A stretch of 64,000 nt of DNA from Flavobacteriales bacterium (GTDB lineage Bacteria; Bacteroidota; Bacteroidia; Flavobacteriales_F; PHOS-HE28). Positions within the stretch are counted from its first letter, which is position 1. The number at the start of each line of letters is the position of its first letter. The translations under genes and the position numbers were made by a program. Shown here piece after piece: positions 24,536 through 33,958 of the stretch. The stretch spans positions 186,001 through 250,000 of the forward strand of contig JADKJM010000004.1 of assembly GCA_016721005.1 (NCBI GenBank), written 5' to 3'. Below the pieces are notes generated by a model. It was not told the DNA's origin, did no database searches, and saw only the letters and a program-made list of their open reading frames with translations.

Positions 24536-27500
24536 CGGAAGAGGGTGAGATCCGTGAGTTTCTGCACTTCCTTGCCATCCACGAAGCGGACATAGGTCTG
24601 CACCGCGTACACATCCTGCGGACTCAGTTGGTCGCGGTAATAGCCGTCCCATCCGCGCATCACATCGTTGCTTTCGAAGATCAATTCACCCCAGCGATTG
24701 AACACCCGCATGCGGAAGTCCTTCACGAAGCGGACGAAGGCGTAGAACACATCGTTGTGGAGGTCGTTCGGATCGTAGCTGCCACCGTTCCCACCGTTCC
24801 CGTTCGGCGTGAACGCGGTCGGGATGGTGATGTCATAGACCGGCGTGATGGTGATGTTCGTGTAGGCATCGTCCGTGCAACCGTGGACATCGGTGACGGT
24901 CAGACCCACCTCGAATGTTCCGACCTCGATGAAGCCGTGCGTGGGGTGTACGGCGCTGCTCGTGCCGCCATCACCGAAGATCCAGCTCCAGCTGTTGATG
25001 TTGCCGCTGCTCACGTCGGTGAATGCGATGCTCGCGTTGTCCGCCGAGGTGTTGTAAGTGCTTGCGGTGAAGCCTGCGACCGGTGGCTGCCACGCGATCA
25101 CTTGTCCGGTGGTCGGGCTGGTGCTGGTGCAACCCAGTGCGGTCGCCACAGTAAGTCCGATGTTGAAGTTGCCCGCTTGATAGACCACGGTTGGTGCGGA
25201 CGCCGGACTCGTGTTCCCGTTCCCCAGATCCCACAGGTAGGTGATGCCTGCGCCGAGTTGCAGATCGGGAAAGATGACCGTGAGCGGTGCGCAGCCTTGT
25301 GCGAATTGTGTGGGCAATTGCACCAATGGCGGTGTTTGCACGCGAAGCGCGACGGTGCGCGTCAACGTGTTGCCGCATTGATCGGTGACGATGGCGTGCA
25401 GGTCCTGGTCGTTGCTGAACGGCACGGTGAACGGACCGGTGCCGGTGGTATTCAGTTCAGGCCAGGTGATGGTGTACGTGCCCGCATACCCGCCGAATTG
25501 CGCGCCGACCGTGGCCGGGTTTTCGCCGGGACAGATCGTCGTATCGCCATGGGTCGTGAAGGAAGCCGTGTTCAAATTCAACACATACACCGGGAAGGAC
25601 TGCGCCGGTGCGGAGCATCCCATTTGATCACTGACGCTGAGCATGACCGTCTGCGATGCGGTGAAGGACACCGTGATCGGATTGCCGGTACCGAGCGGAC
25701 CCCAGTTGTAGTTGATCGTGCCCGTGCCGCCCGTCACTTGCGCGGAAAGCGTGGTCGGCACATTCACGCAAATGGTATCGGGCACGGAGGCTATTACGCT
25801 GAAGGGCGCGGGTTGCGTGATCACCCCGGAGCCCTGCACCGTGCATCCGTTCGCATCGGTCACGGTTACTGCCACGTTGCCCGCAGGTACAGAGGTGATG
25901 GTGGCACCGAACTGGCCGGTGCTCCATGCGTAGCTGTACGCCGTGGTGCCGCCGCTCACTTGCACGTTCGCGGTGCCGTTGTTACCACCGTTGCAGGTGA
26001 CGTTCGTGGTGTTCACACCGGTGATCACCAGCATGGTGGGTTGGGTGATCGCGGAACTCAATGTGGTGGTGCATCCCAAGGCATCCGTGACCAACACCGA
26101 GTACGTTCCGGGACCGAGGTTGGTGGCCGTCGCTGTTGTTTGCGCTTGTGGATCGCTCCACTGGTAACTGTTGCCGGTGAGCGCAGGACTCATGGCGATG
26201 CTGCCGTTCGCGGCACCGTTGCACATCACGTTGTTCGGCGTAAGCGCCGCGTTGATGAAACTGTTCGACAACGCCAAGTACACCGCATCGTTCACCGGAG
26301 GACACGTGGTGTTCCCCGTGGTGGTGATCGTCAACGTCACACCGCCGGAAAGGATCTCCGTCGTCGTCGGCATGTAGGATCCGTTCACGCCCTGTTGCGT
26401 GAAGGTGCCGCTGCCACCGCTCCAGACCGCGCCGGTGGCATTCACCACGGAGCCTTGCAACGCGATGGGATAGTTCCCGCCGCAGATCACTTGGTCCGGT
26501 CCCGCACTCACTTGGTTCGGTTGGCCCGTGGCGTTGATCGTCGCCGTTCCGGTCACTGGCGCGCATCCGTTCGCATCGGTGACGGAGAGGGTATAGGTGC
26601 CCGCTCCGGCGGTTATCGAAGGGGTGGTCGCGCCGTTGCTCCACGTGTAGGTGTACGGAGTGGTGCCGCCGGTGACGGTACTGGTGATCGCACCATTGGC
26701 CATTCCGGCACACGTTTCATTGGTCGGGTTCAAACCCACGAGCACAAGTGTGGCGGGTTGCCCCACGGTCGTACTCAATGATGCGGTACATCCAAATGCA
26801 TCTGTTATGGTCACGCTCCATGTTCCCGCAGGAAGTGCAGTCGCGTTGGCGGTGGATTGCGATGCGGGATCGTTCCATGCGTAGGTGAACGTCGGATCGT
26901 TCGGTGTGACGCTGGCCGTTCCAGTCGTCGATCCGGTACAGAGTGCATTCGTGCTGCTGATGGCCAGGTTGGTAAAGCTGTTCGGAAGTGCGAGGATGAT
27001 CTGATCGCTCGCGGGCGGACAGTTCGTGTTGCCGGTGGTCGTGAGTGTGAGCGTCACCGTTCCGCTGCTGATGTCCGATGCGCTCGGGTTGTAGCTCATG
27101 TTCGGCCAGGTCCCGGTGAAGGATCCATTGCCACCCGACCACGACCCGCCTGTTGCGTTCACCACACTTCCGCCGAGTGCGACCGGGTAACTGCCCGCGC
27201 AGCCGATCAGGTCCGGACCTGCATTCGCTTGGTTCGGTTGTGCCGCCGCATTGATCGTGGCCGATCCCGCAGCGGGTGCACAGCCGTTCGCATCCGTCAC
27301 ACTCACGGAATAGGTGCCGGCACCGGCGGTGAGGACGTTGCCCGTCGCGCCGTTGCTCCATGTATAGGTGTAGGGTGCGGTACCTCCGGCAGCGTTCGCG
27401 GTGATGGTACCATTCCCCATACCTGCGCACGCTTCATTCACGACAACGAGGTTCGGCAAGGTGATCCCGGCCGGTTGTCCGATCGTGGTCGCGAATGCCG

Positions 27501-30045
27501 CGAAGCAGCCATAGCTGTCCGTGACCGTCACGTTGTAATTCCCGGCGAGCAGGTTCGAGGCTGTCGCGTTGGTCTGCACAGGTGTGGTGGACCATGCGTA
27601 GGTGAAGCCCGCTTGCGTCGGTGCGTAGGTCGCCGTTCCGGTCGCGGTGTTGTTGCACAGCGCACTGGTGCTGTTCACCGCACCATTCGCGAAGCTGTTC
27701 GGGATCTGGATGAGGACCTGGTCCGTGGCCTGCGGGCAGCCTGTATTGCCCACCGACGTCAGCGTCAACGTCACACCATTGGTCTGGATCTCACTCGCGC
27801 TCGGGTTGTAGTTCACGTTCGGCCACGTTCCTGCGAAGGATCCGGCGCCACCGCTCCATGCGCCGCTGGTGGCATTGGTCACGCTTCCGTTCAGTGGGAC
27901 GGGGAAGGATCCCACGCATCCCACTTGATCGGGTCCGGCATTCACTTGGTTGGGTTGCGCACCGGCGGTCACGGTCGTTGTTCCTACAGCGGGTGCGCAT
28001 CCATTCGCATCCACAATGGTCACGGTGTAATTGCCAGCGCCCACATTGATCGTGGCACCGTTTCCGCCATTGCTCCATGAATAGGTGTAGGGTGAAGTAC
28101 CACCGCTGCCACTCGCGGTCACGCTGCCATTGCCAAGGCCTGCACATGTTTCATTCGTGGCGGTGAGGCTGCCCACGGTCACCGCTGTCGGTTGCGTGAT
28201 CGTCGTGTTCAAGGTCGTCGAGCATCCGCTGCCATCCGAAATGGTCACGGTGTACGTCCCGGCGGGTAGCCCGGTCGCTGATGGCGTATTCTGCACCGGT
28301 GTCGAATTCCAGCTATAGGAGAAGGAAGGGTTCGATGGACTGACCGACACCGTTCCATTCGCACCGCCTGCACAACTCACGTTCGTTCCGCTCACGGTGA
28401 TGTTCGCGAAGCTGTTCACCAGCGTCAGTACCATTTGGTCGGATGCGGGCGGACAGCCCGTGTTTCCGGTAGTGTTCAGGGTCAGCGTCACACTTCCTGC
28501 ACTGATCTCGGCAACGGTCGGGGTGTAGGTGATGTTCGGCCACGTTCCGGAGAAGCCGCCCGAACCGCCGCTCCATGATCCACCGGTAGCGTTCACCACA
28601 CTACCGTTCAAGGGGATGGGTGCATTGTTCACGCACGCCGATGCATCGGGTCCAGCGTTCGCTTGGTTCGGAAGTCCGTTGGAACTGATGACCCCGGTGA
28701 GGACCGGCGACACGCAGTTGTTCGCATCCGTCATCGTCACCGTGTAGCTGCCAGGGCCACCGGCAATGCTCGGCGTGCTCGCACCGGTGCTCCATGCATA
28801 AGTGAAGGGCGCAGTACCGGTTGTCACCGATGCCGTGGCGGTTCCATCGGTATTGCCGATGCACGAAGCATTGGTGGTCGCAATGTTCCCGTAAAGACCG
28901 GGGATCACGGTTACCTGATACACGTAGGTCTGGAATGCGGGGATCGGGCAAGCGCCGTCATTCACATTCACAATGAAGGGGAAGTAACCGGAGGTTCCAG
29001 CGGTGGCGTTCCAACAAACCGTACACGTGATCGGATTGAAGCCATTGAAGGTGAAGGTGGCGCCCGGCAGATTCTGCTGGATATTGCTGAACGCATCCAG
29101 TACGTTCGGCAGGTTGGGGTCGCTGATCACGAAGTCGAAACAGAAGTTGCCGGATTCGCACACTTGGATCGAGCGTGGTCCGAGTTGAACGGCGGTGCCA
29201 CTCAGGTTCTGGATCAAGCCGGTCGCCGCATCGGGAGGATCGTTGGTGCAGGGGTACGCGACGAACTGCATGTCGCGCATGATGCTGCCCACCAGCACGC
29301 CATTCACCCAATGATTCACCTGCACCACCACGACCCAGTTGCCTTGCGTGGCCAAGGTGAAGTTCACTTGGCCGGTAACGGGATCAAGGGTCAGGCCGGG
29401 GATCGGCTGGGCACCGGTATTCGGATTCACGTAAGGGATGGGCGCGCCGTTCAAGCCCATCGCGTCGATCAGGACGTAGCTCAACGAATCACCCTCTGGA
29501 TCGAACGCACCGAAACTGTAGGAGATAGGATAGCCGAGACAGACGAAGGGGATCGCGGTGTTCGAGAACTGGGGCGAATCGTTGCAAGGCGATACGGTGG
29601 TGTTCAACACCGCGCGGATGTAGGTGCGCTGCGTCCCCGGGTTCTGCAGGTTCACGATCGCATTGTTCCGGTAGATGTTCGTATAGGAGATCGTCCACGA
29701 ATCACACGGCGCCAAGGTGATCGTGCCGGTGTAGATGTATTGCTGGATCCCCGGCAGCGACCCGCCGTTGCAGGTGCTGTTCGGAAGTTCCAGGTCGCAG
29801 AGCTGAGAGATCTCCACGCCGTTCGGGGTGCTCACCACCAGGCTTGTGTTCCCGCAAGGACTCTGGAACGCCAGCGTCACATTCGGGTCCACGTTGATCC
29901 CCGCGCAGTCGCGGTACACCACCATGGTGATCTCGTACTGGTTGTTCCCTAGGCAATGCCAGTAGATCTCCCCACCGGAGAAGTGCGTGGCCGAAGCGGA
30001 CACGGACAGCACCGTGGTGAGACTGAGCAGGAACTTCCGGAGCAT
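24532..30045 (-). CDS. Giant repeat surface protein, T9SS type B (gliding-motility-associated tail)
   Basis: 1,837 residues from MLRKFLLSLTTV (an in-frame TTG lies six codons upstream). Signal peptide, then a 350-residue N-terminal region with several cysteines. SprB-like repeats follow (e.g. ATNETCAGLGNGSVTASGSGGTSPYTYSWSNG..., TYTVTISDGSGC) alternating with NAGPD...WSGG...F.GTWPN modules. Near the C-terminus are PKD-like domains (ITYLWDLGNGNTS; NSWSWIFGDGGTS) and a type B sorting tail (IPTAFTPNGNGGNGG ... RVFNRWGELIFES ... GWDG ... QDVYAVQTYVRF). Predicted adhesin or gliding protein displayed with the downstream PorP/SprF-type protein. Confidence 0.9.
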   Translation of the reverse strand: MLRKFLLSLTTVLSVSASATHFSGGEIYWHCLGNNQYEITMVVYRDCAGINVDPNVTLAFQSPCGNTSLVVSTPNGVEISQLCDLELPNSTCNGGSLPGIQQYIYTGTITLAPCDSWTISYTNIYRNNAIVNLQNPGTQRTYIRAVLNTTVSPCNDSPQFSNTAIPFVCLGYPISYSFGAFDPEGDSLSYVLIDAMGLNGAPIPYVNPNTGAQPIPGLTLDPVTGQVNFTLATQGNWVVVVQVNHWVNGVLVGSIMRDMQFVAYPCTNDPPDAATGLIQNLSGTAVQLGPRSIQVCESGNFCFDFVISDPNLPNVLDAFSNIQQNLPGATFTFNGFNPITCTVCWNATAGTSGYFPFIVNVNDGACPIPAFQTYVYQVTVIPGLYGNIATTNASCIGNTDGTATASVTTGTAPFTYAWSTGASTPSIAGGPGSYTVTMTDANNCVSPVLTGVISSNGLPNQANAGPDASACVNNAPIPLNGSVVNATGGSWSGGSGGFSGTWPNITYTPTVAEISAGSVTLTLNTTGNTGCPPASDQMVLTLVNSFANITVSGTNVSCAGGANGTVSVSPSNPSFSYSWNSTPVQNTPSATGLPAGTYTVTISDGSGCSTTLNTTITQPTAVTVGSLTATNETCAGLGNGSVTASGSGGTSPYTYSWSNGGNGATINVGAGNYTVTIVDANGCAPAVGTTTVTAGAQPNQVNAGPDQVGCVGSFPVPLNGSVTNATSGAWSGGAGSFAGTWPNVNYNPSASEIQTNGVTLTLTSVGNTGCPQATDQVLIQIPNSFANGAVNSTSALCNNTATGTATYAPTQAGFTYAWSTTPVQTNATASNLLAGNYNVTVTDSYGCFAAFATTIGQPAGITLPNLVVVNEACAGMGNGTITANAAGGTAPYTYTWSNGATGNVLTAGAGTYSVSVTDANGCAPAAGSATINAAAQPNQANAGPDLIGCAGSYPVALGGSVVNATGGSWSGGNGSFTGTWPNMSYNPSASDISSGTVTLTLTTTGNTNCPPASDQIILALPNSFTNLAISSTNALCTGSTTGTASVTPNDPTFTYAWNDPASQSTANATALPAGTWSVTITDAFGCTASLSTTVGQPATLVLVGLNPTNETCAGMANGAITSTVTGGTTPYTYTWSNGATTPSITAGAGTYTLSVTDANGCAPVTGTATINATGQPNQVSAGPDQVICGGNYPIALQGSVVNATGAVWSGGSGTFTQQGVNGSYMPTTTEILSGGVTLTITTTGNTTCPPVNDAVYLALSNSFINAALTPNNVMCNGAANGSIAMSPALTGNSYQWSDPQAQTTATATNLGPGTYSVLVTDALGCTTTLSSAITQPTMLVITGVNTTNVTCNGGNNGTANVQVSGGTTAYSYAWSTGQFGATITSVPAGNVAVTVTDANGCTVQGSGVITQPAPFSVIASVPDTICVNVPTTLSAQVTGGTGTINYNWGPLGTGNPITVSFTASQTVMLSVSDQMGCSAPAQSFPVYVLNLNTASFTTHGDTTICPGENPATVGAQFGGYAGTYTITWPELNTTGTGPFTVPFSNDQDLHAIVTDQCGNTLTRTVALRVQTPPLVQLPTQFAQGCAPLTVIFPDLQLGAGITYLWDLGNGNTSPASAPTVVYQAGNFNIGLTVATALGCTSTSPTTGQVIAWQPPVAGFTASTYNTSADNASIAFTDVSSGNINSWSWIFGDGGTSSAVHPTHGFIEVGTFEVGLTVTDVHGCTDDAYTNITITPVYDITIPTAFTPNGNGGNGGSYDPNDLHNDVFYAFVRFVKDFRMRVFNRWGELIFESNDVMRGWDGYYRDQLSPQDVYAVQTYVRFVDGKEVQKLTDLTLFR
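26477..28672 (-). repeat. Four-unit internal tandem repeat of the giant adhesin
   Basis: The NAGPD-C-GSVVNATGG module recurs with its codons at about 28622-28672, 27911-27953, 27196-27237 and 26477-26521, a spacing of 716-719 nt (about 239 residues). Each unit holds one WSGG module plus two SprB-like repeats. Confidence 0.75.
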
Positions 30046-30270
30046 GCGGGGGGTAGGGATCAAACCACCCGTTCCTACGGCCCATGCTTGTTTCGGTTAC
30101 TGTTTCGTGAGGCGGGCTGCCCCTCGGGGTCCTGCCTCAGCGGCCTGATCACGCCATTGGACCGCGCGATCACCAAGCCGTGTCCTGTTCACGGGTCGAT
30201 TGGTCGAATGGGGGAAAGTCCATTCACATCCGGGTGTTCCGGACGCTGCGGATCGGAATACACGAAGGGA

Positions 30271-30630
30271 TCAGATGTCCTTGCGGTCCAAGTCCTCGAA
30301 GTTCACATCGGTGAACGGAGGCGGAGGGTCGGCGGAAGGCTGGTCGTTGTTGCCTTGCTCAACGTGGTGCACGAATTCACCGGTGGACCGCAAACGATCG
30401 ATCTCATCGTACACATCCTTCAAGCCATCAATGAACTTGTCGAAGTCCTCCTTGTAGAGGAAGATCTTGTGCTTGTCGTAATGCGCCGAGCCGTCCTCAT
30501 GCGTGTGTTTCTTGCTCTCCGTTATGGTGAGATAGAGGTCGCGCCCGCGGGTGCTCTTCACATCGAAGAAGTAGGTCCGCTTTCCGGCGCGGACCGCTTT
30601 GGAGTACACGTCCTCACGATCGTCTCGCAT
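30271..30630 (-). CDS. DUF3276 / PUR-alpha-like nucleic-acid-binding protein
   Basis: 119 residues from MRDDREDVYSKAVRAGKRTYFFDVKSTRGRDLYLTITESKK, a sequence typical of the DUF3276 family common in Bacteroidota. It carries a PUR-like fold (strands followed by FLYKEDFDKFIDGLKDV). PUR proteins bind single-stranded nucleic acids; this family's target is not established. Acidic tail ending DLDRKDI. A very good promoter (TTG, 19 nt, TATATTTGG) lies 32 nt upstream. The 225 nt beyond its 3' end hold no gene. Confidence 0.88.
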   Translation of the reverse strand: MRDDREDVYSKAVRAGKRTYFFDVKSTRGRDLYLTITESKKHTHEDGSAHYDKHKIFLYKEDFDKFIDGLKDVYDEIDRLRSTGEFVHHVEQGNNDQPSADPPPPFTDVNFEDLDRKDI

Positions 30631-30662
30631 GGTTGTACGCCCAAAAGGGGTGCTGGGCGCAC

Positions 30663-30671
30663 CCAAATATA
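30663..30671 (-). promoter_or_regulatory. Promoter of DUF3276 gene
   Basis: TATATTTGG on the minus strand with a TTG 19 nt farther upstream, matching the Bacteroidota -7/-33 arrangement. Confidence 0.65.
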
Positions 30672-30777
30672 GAAGTGTTCCCCGTTCAAGCAAGCACAAG
30701 GGGCTGGAAGTGAAGGGGTGGGACCTGATCGAGTGCATGAACCATTGATCCTGGATCCGTGGGTCGGAGCCGCACAC

Positions 30778-32661
30778 CTATTCCAAGGTCTCGCGTGCTT
30801 CCTCGAGCAATTGCTCTTCGTGCATACTGGCGTACACACCACCACGATCGACCAATTCCCCGTGCTTTCCTTCTTCGATCACGCGACCATGATCGAGGAC
30901 AAGGATGTGATCGGCATCCCGCACCGCGCTGATCCGATGGCTGATGATAATCGTGGTCCGCCCCTTCATCACCTCACGGATCCCTCGCAGGATGGCCTCC
31001 TCCGTTGCAGTGTCCACCGCGCTCAGCGCATCATCAAAGACCAGGATCCGTGGCCGACCGATGACCGCGCGCGCAATGCTCACGCGCTGCTTCTGTCCGC
31101 CACTTAATGTGATGCCGCGTTCCCCGAGGATCGTATCATACCCTTTCGGGAATTCCGCAATATCCGCGTGGACCTGGGCCACTCGCGCAGCCGCGATCAC
31201 ACGTTCATCCACGTTCTCCGACGGATCCAACCGGAAAGCGATGTTGTTCCGGATCGAATCGCTGAAGAGGAAGACATCCTGCGTTACGAAGCCGAGCTCG
31301 CCGCGCAACCGTTCCAACTTGACCCGCCGGATCGGCACGCCATCCACGAGCACTTCCCCGGCATCCGGATCGTAGGTCCGTCCGATCAGATCCACCAAGG
31401 TGCTTTTGCCACTGCCCGTATGGCCCACAACGGCGAGGGTTCCCCCGGCTGGAACATGGAAGGAGACGCGGTCCAACGCCTTGATCCCTGTGTCCGGATA
31501 GGTAAAGGACACCTCTTTGAATGTGATCGCGCCGTGAACCTCCTTCAACGCGTCCGTTTCATTCACGATGGCGGGCTTGGTGTCCAGGAACTCATTGATC
31601 CTCACCATGCTGGCCGAGGCTTGTTGAACCAGTGATGTGACCCAGCCCACCGATGCGAAAGGCCAGGTGAGCATGTTCACGTAGATCACGAACTCCGCGA
31701 TGTTGCCGACGCTCACGGTCGGGTCACCTTGGATCAACTTGATGCCGCCGACGAGGATGGTGAGCACGGTGCTGAACCCGATCAGCAATTGGATGGCCGG
31801 CATGAAGAGCGCATCGACCTTCGCCTGCGAAAGGCTGCGCGTGCGGTACTCCGCCGCTGCTTCCCGAAAGCGACCCACGGCCATCGGTTCCTTGGAGTAG
31901 GCCTTCAGCACGCGGATCCCACTGAAGCTCTCTTGCGCCAATGTGCTCAAGCGACTCTGCTGCTTCTGCACGTCGGTGCTTTTCCGGTTGATCACATCGC
32001 TCACATAGTAGATGAGCACGCTCATGATCGGCAGTGGGGCGAGCGTCCACAAGGTGAGTTCGGTGTTCACGTGCAACATGAAGCCGATACACATCACGAA
32101 GAGCACCACGAGGTTGATGGTGTACATGACCGCTGGCCCGAGGTACATCCGCACCTTGCCCACGTCCTCGCTGATCCGGTTCATCAGGTCGCCGGTGCTG
32201 TTGCGCTTGTAGAAAGCGCGATCCAGTTGCTGGTAGTGATCGAACACATCGTTCTTCAGGTCGAATTCGATCAGGCGGCTCACCACGATGATCGTTTGCC
32301 GCATGAGGAACATGAAGAAGCCACGGAGCAGTGCGAACACCAGATAGAGGATGGCCAACACACCAGCGACTTTCACGATCGCGATCCCAAGGCCCGCGTT
32401 GCTCAGGTCCGAGAACCAGCCCTGCAGATCGAGACCCGTCCAGCCGGTCCAAAGCCCGAGCAATTCTGGAACGGCCATCTCCCGCTCGGAGAGGGGCAGG
32501 TCGCGCTGCGTGAACCCGGCCGTGACCATGTCGATGGCCTCACGCACCACCTGCGGCGCGTACACCGCGAACAGGTTGCTCAGCACGATGAACACCGTGC
32601 CCAGGACCAGATGCCACGTGTACTTGGCGAAGTACTTGTTCAGCTTGAGCAACGGTCGCAT
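30778..32661 (-). CDS. ABC transporter, fused permease-ATPase (MsbA/multidrug exporter type)
   Basis: 627 residues from MRPLLKLNKYFAKYTWHLVLG; the longer frame upstream is rejected. Six membrane helices in the first 360 residues, with an extended loop at about 70-100 between helices 1 and 2. The ATPase has VVGHTGSGKSTL (Walker A, about 410-420), a Q-loop LGFVTQDVFLFSD, signature LSGGQKQRVSIARA (about 515) and ILVFDDALSAVD (Walker B; Asp-Asp in place of the usual Asp-Glu). The Walker B change affects the catalytic glutamate position and is shared by some family members. Likely a homodimeric lipid or drug exporter. A TACATTTGG box lies at 32727-32735. Confidence 0.92.
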   Translation of the reverse strand: MRPLLKLNKYFAKYTWHLVLGTVFIVLSNLFAVYAPQVVREAIDMVTAGFTQRDLPLSEREMAVPELLGLWTGWTGLDLQGWFSDLSNAGLGIAIVKVAGVLAILYLVFALLRGFFMFLMRQTIIVVSRLIEFDLKNDVFDHYQQLDRAFYKRNSTGDLMNRISEDVGKVRMYLGPAVMYTINLVVLFVMCIGFMLHVNTELTLWTLAPLPIMSVLIYYVSDVINRKSTDVQKQQSRLSTLAQESFSGIRVLKAYSKEPMAVGRFREAAAEYRTRSLSQAKVDALFMPAIQLLIGFSTVLTILVGGIKLIQGDPTVSVGNIAEFVIYVNMLTWPFASVGWVTSLVQQASASMVRINEFLDTKPAIVNETDALKEVHGAITFKEVSFTYPDTGIKALDRVSFHVPAGGTLAVVGHTGSGKSTLVDLIGRTYDPDAGEVLVDGVPIRRVKLERLRGELGFVTQDVFLFSDSIRNNIAFRLDPSENVDERVIAAARVAQVHADIAEFPKGYDTILGERGITLSGGQKQRVSIARAVIGRPRILVFDDALSAVDTATEEAILRGIREVMKGRTTIIISHRISAVRDADHILVLDHGRVIEEGKHGELVDRGGVYASMHEEQLLEEARETLE

Positions 32662-32691
32662 CGGCCCGGGAGGGAACTTCCTACTTTTGCG

Positions 32692-32700
32692 CGGCCTTGC
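32692..32700 (+). promoter_or_regulatory. -7 box facing the leucine dehydrogenase operon
   Basis: TACTTTTGC, a full TAnnTTTGC match on the plus strand 145 nt before the first gene of the operon. The long leader (about 140 nt) contains no obvious gene. Confidence 0.5.
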
Positions 32701-32726
32701 AAATGGCGCTGCGGTTCGGAAGCGCG

Positions 32727-32735
32727 CCAAATGTA
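32727..32735 (-). promoter_or_regulatory. -7 box of the ABC exporter
   Basis: TACATTTGG on the minus strand, 65 nt before the exporter ATG; its transcript overlaps the divergent plus-strand promoter region. Confidence 0.5.
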
Positions 32736-32845
32736 GGCTGGAGGAGTAGGAGGGTCGGGGTGCGTTGACCGGTTGGCTTAGGCGGACAGCGGCGTTTCCC
32801 GATCGAACAGGACCGAACGAACGCCGAACAAAAGCAGCCACACAA

Positions 32846-33958
32846 ATGCTCAGTACCAGTTCCAAACCCGCCCAAGCCGAGGTCGTGCTGGGGCGCATGG
32901 AGAAGCACGATCATGAAGAGGTCCTCTTCTGTTACGATCGCCCCACGGGCCTGAAGGCCATCATCGCGGTTCACAACACCACCTTGGGTCCTGCCTTGGG
33001 TGGTACGCGGATGTGGCCTTATGCTAGCGAGGCCGAAGCTCTGAACGATGTCCTGCGGCTCAGCCGGGGGATGACCTACAAGAGTTCACTCGCGGGGCTT
33101 GACCTGGGTGGTGGCAAGGCCGTGATCATCGGCGATTCAAGAACGCAGAAGACCGAGGCCATGTTCCGCCGCTTCGGCCAATTCGTACACAGCCTCAACG
33201 GCCGGTACATCACCGCAGAGGATGTGGGCATGAGTGTCACCGAGATGGTGAACATCAAGAAGGAGACGAAGTATGTTGCTGGCCTTCCGGAGGAAATGGG
33301 AGGCAGTGGCGATCCCAGCCCGGTCACCTCGTACGGTGTCTACTGTGGCATGAAGGCAGCTGCGAAGACCGCCTTCGGCAGCGATGACCTCAGTGGAAGG
33401 AAGGTCTCCATTCAAGGTGCCGGGAACGTGGGCAAAGGATTGGTCGCGCTGCTGGTGAAGGAAGGCGCGAGCGTGTTCCTCACCGACATCCATGACGAGA
33501 AGTTGGCGGCGATCAAAGCGGAGTTCCCGACGATCACGCTGGTGAAACCGGAGGTGATCCATGACCTGGATGTGGACATCCATTCACCGTGCGCACTGGG
33601 CGCCACGATCAATGACGAGACGTTGGAGCGGCTCAAATGCAGTGTGATAGCCGGTGCGGCCAACAACCAACTCGCCGATGAGACCATCCACGGCAAGGCG
33701 GTCATGAAGAAGGGGATCCTGTACGCGCCCGACTTCCTCATCAACGCCGGGGGCATCATCAACTGCGCATGGGAGATGAAGGGGTACAACCGGAAGGCCG
33801 CGCTGAAACAGACGGAGGGGATCTATGACACGGCCCTGCGCATCTTCAAGGCAAGTGCCGACCTGGATATTCCTACCTACCTCGCAGCGAACCAAGCAGC
33901 CGAGCATCGCATCACGAGTATCCGCGAGGCTGGCCTTCGCTACGCTTCCCCATGGTGA
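32846..33958 (+). CDS. Glu/Leu/Phe/Val dehydrogenase, probably leucine dehydrogenase
   Basis: 370 residues from the ATG at 32846. Oxidatively deaminates a branched-chain amino acid with NAD+. Seen: LGPALGGTRMWPY (47-59), RGMTYKSSLAGLDLGGGKAVIIGD with the substrate-binding and catalytic lysines (K79, K91), and the cofactor loop GAGNVGKG (191-198). The length and GPALGG motif fit leucine/phenylalanine/valine dehydrogenases better than glutamate dehydrogenases. First of a six-gene run, overlapping nusB by 7 nt. Confidence 0.9.
   Translation: MLSTSSKPAQAEVVLGRMEKHDHEEVLFCYDRPTGLKAIIAVHNTTLGPALGGTRMWPYASEAEALNDVLRLSRGMTYKSSLAGLDLGGGKAVIIGDSRTQKTEAMFRRFGQFVHSLNGRYITAEDVGMSVTEMVNIKKETKYVAGLPEEMGGSGDPSPVTSYGVYCGMKAAAKTAFGSDDLSGRKVSIQGAGNVGKGLVALLVKEGASVFLTDIHDEKLAAIKAEFPTITLVKPEVIHDLDVDIHSPCALGATINDETLERLKCSVIAGAANNQLADETIHGKAVMKKGILYAPDFLINAGGIINCAWEMKGYNRKAALKQTEGIYDTALRIFKASADLDIPTYLAANQAAEHRITSIREAGLRYASPW

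Noticed and set aside
30111..30144. Terminator after the DUF3276 gene
   Set aside because: GAGGCGGG/CCTGCCTC pair weakly and lie 130 nt away; not convincing enough to list.
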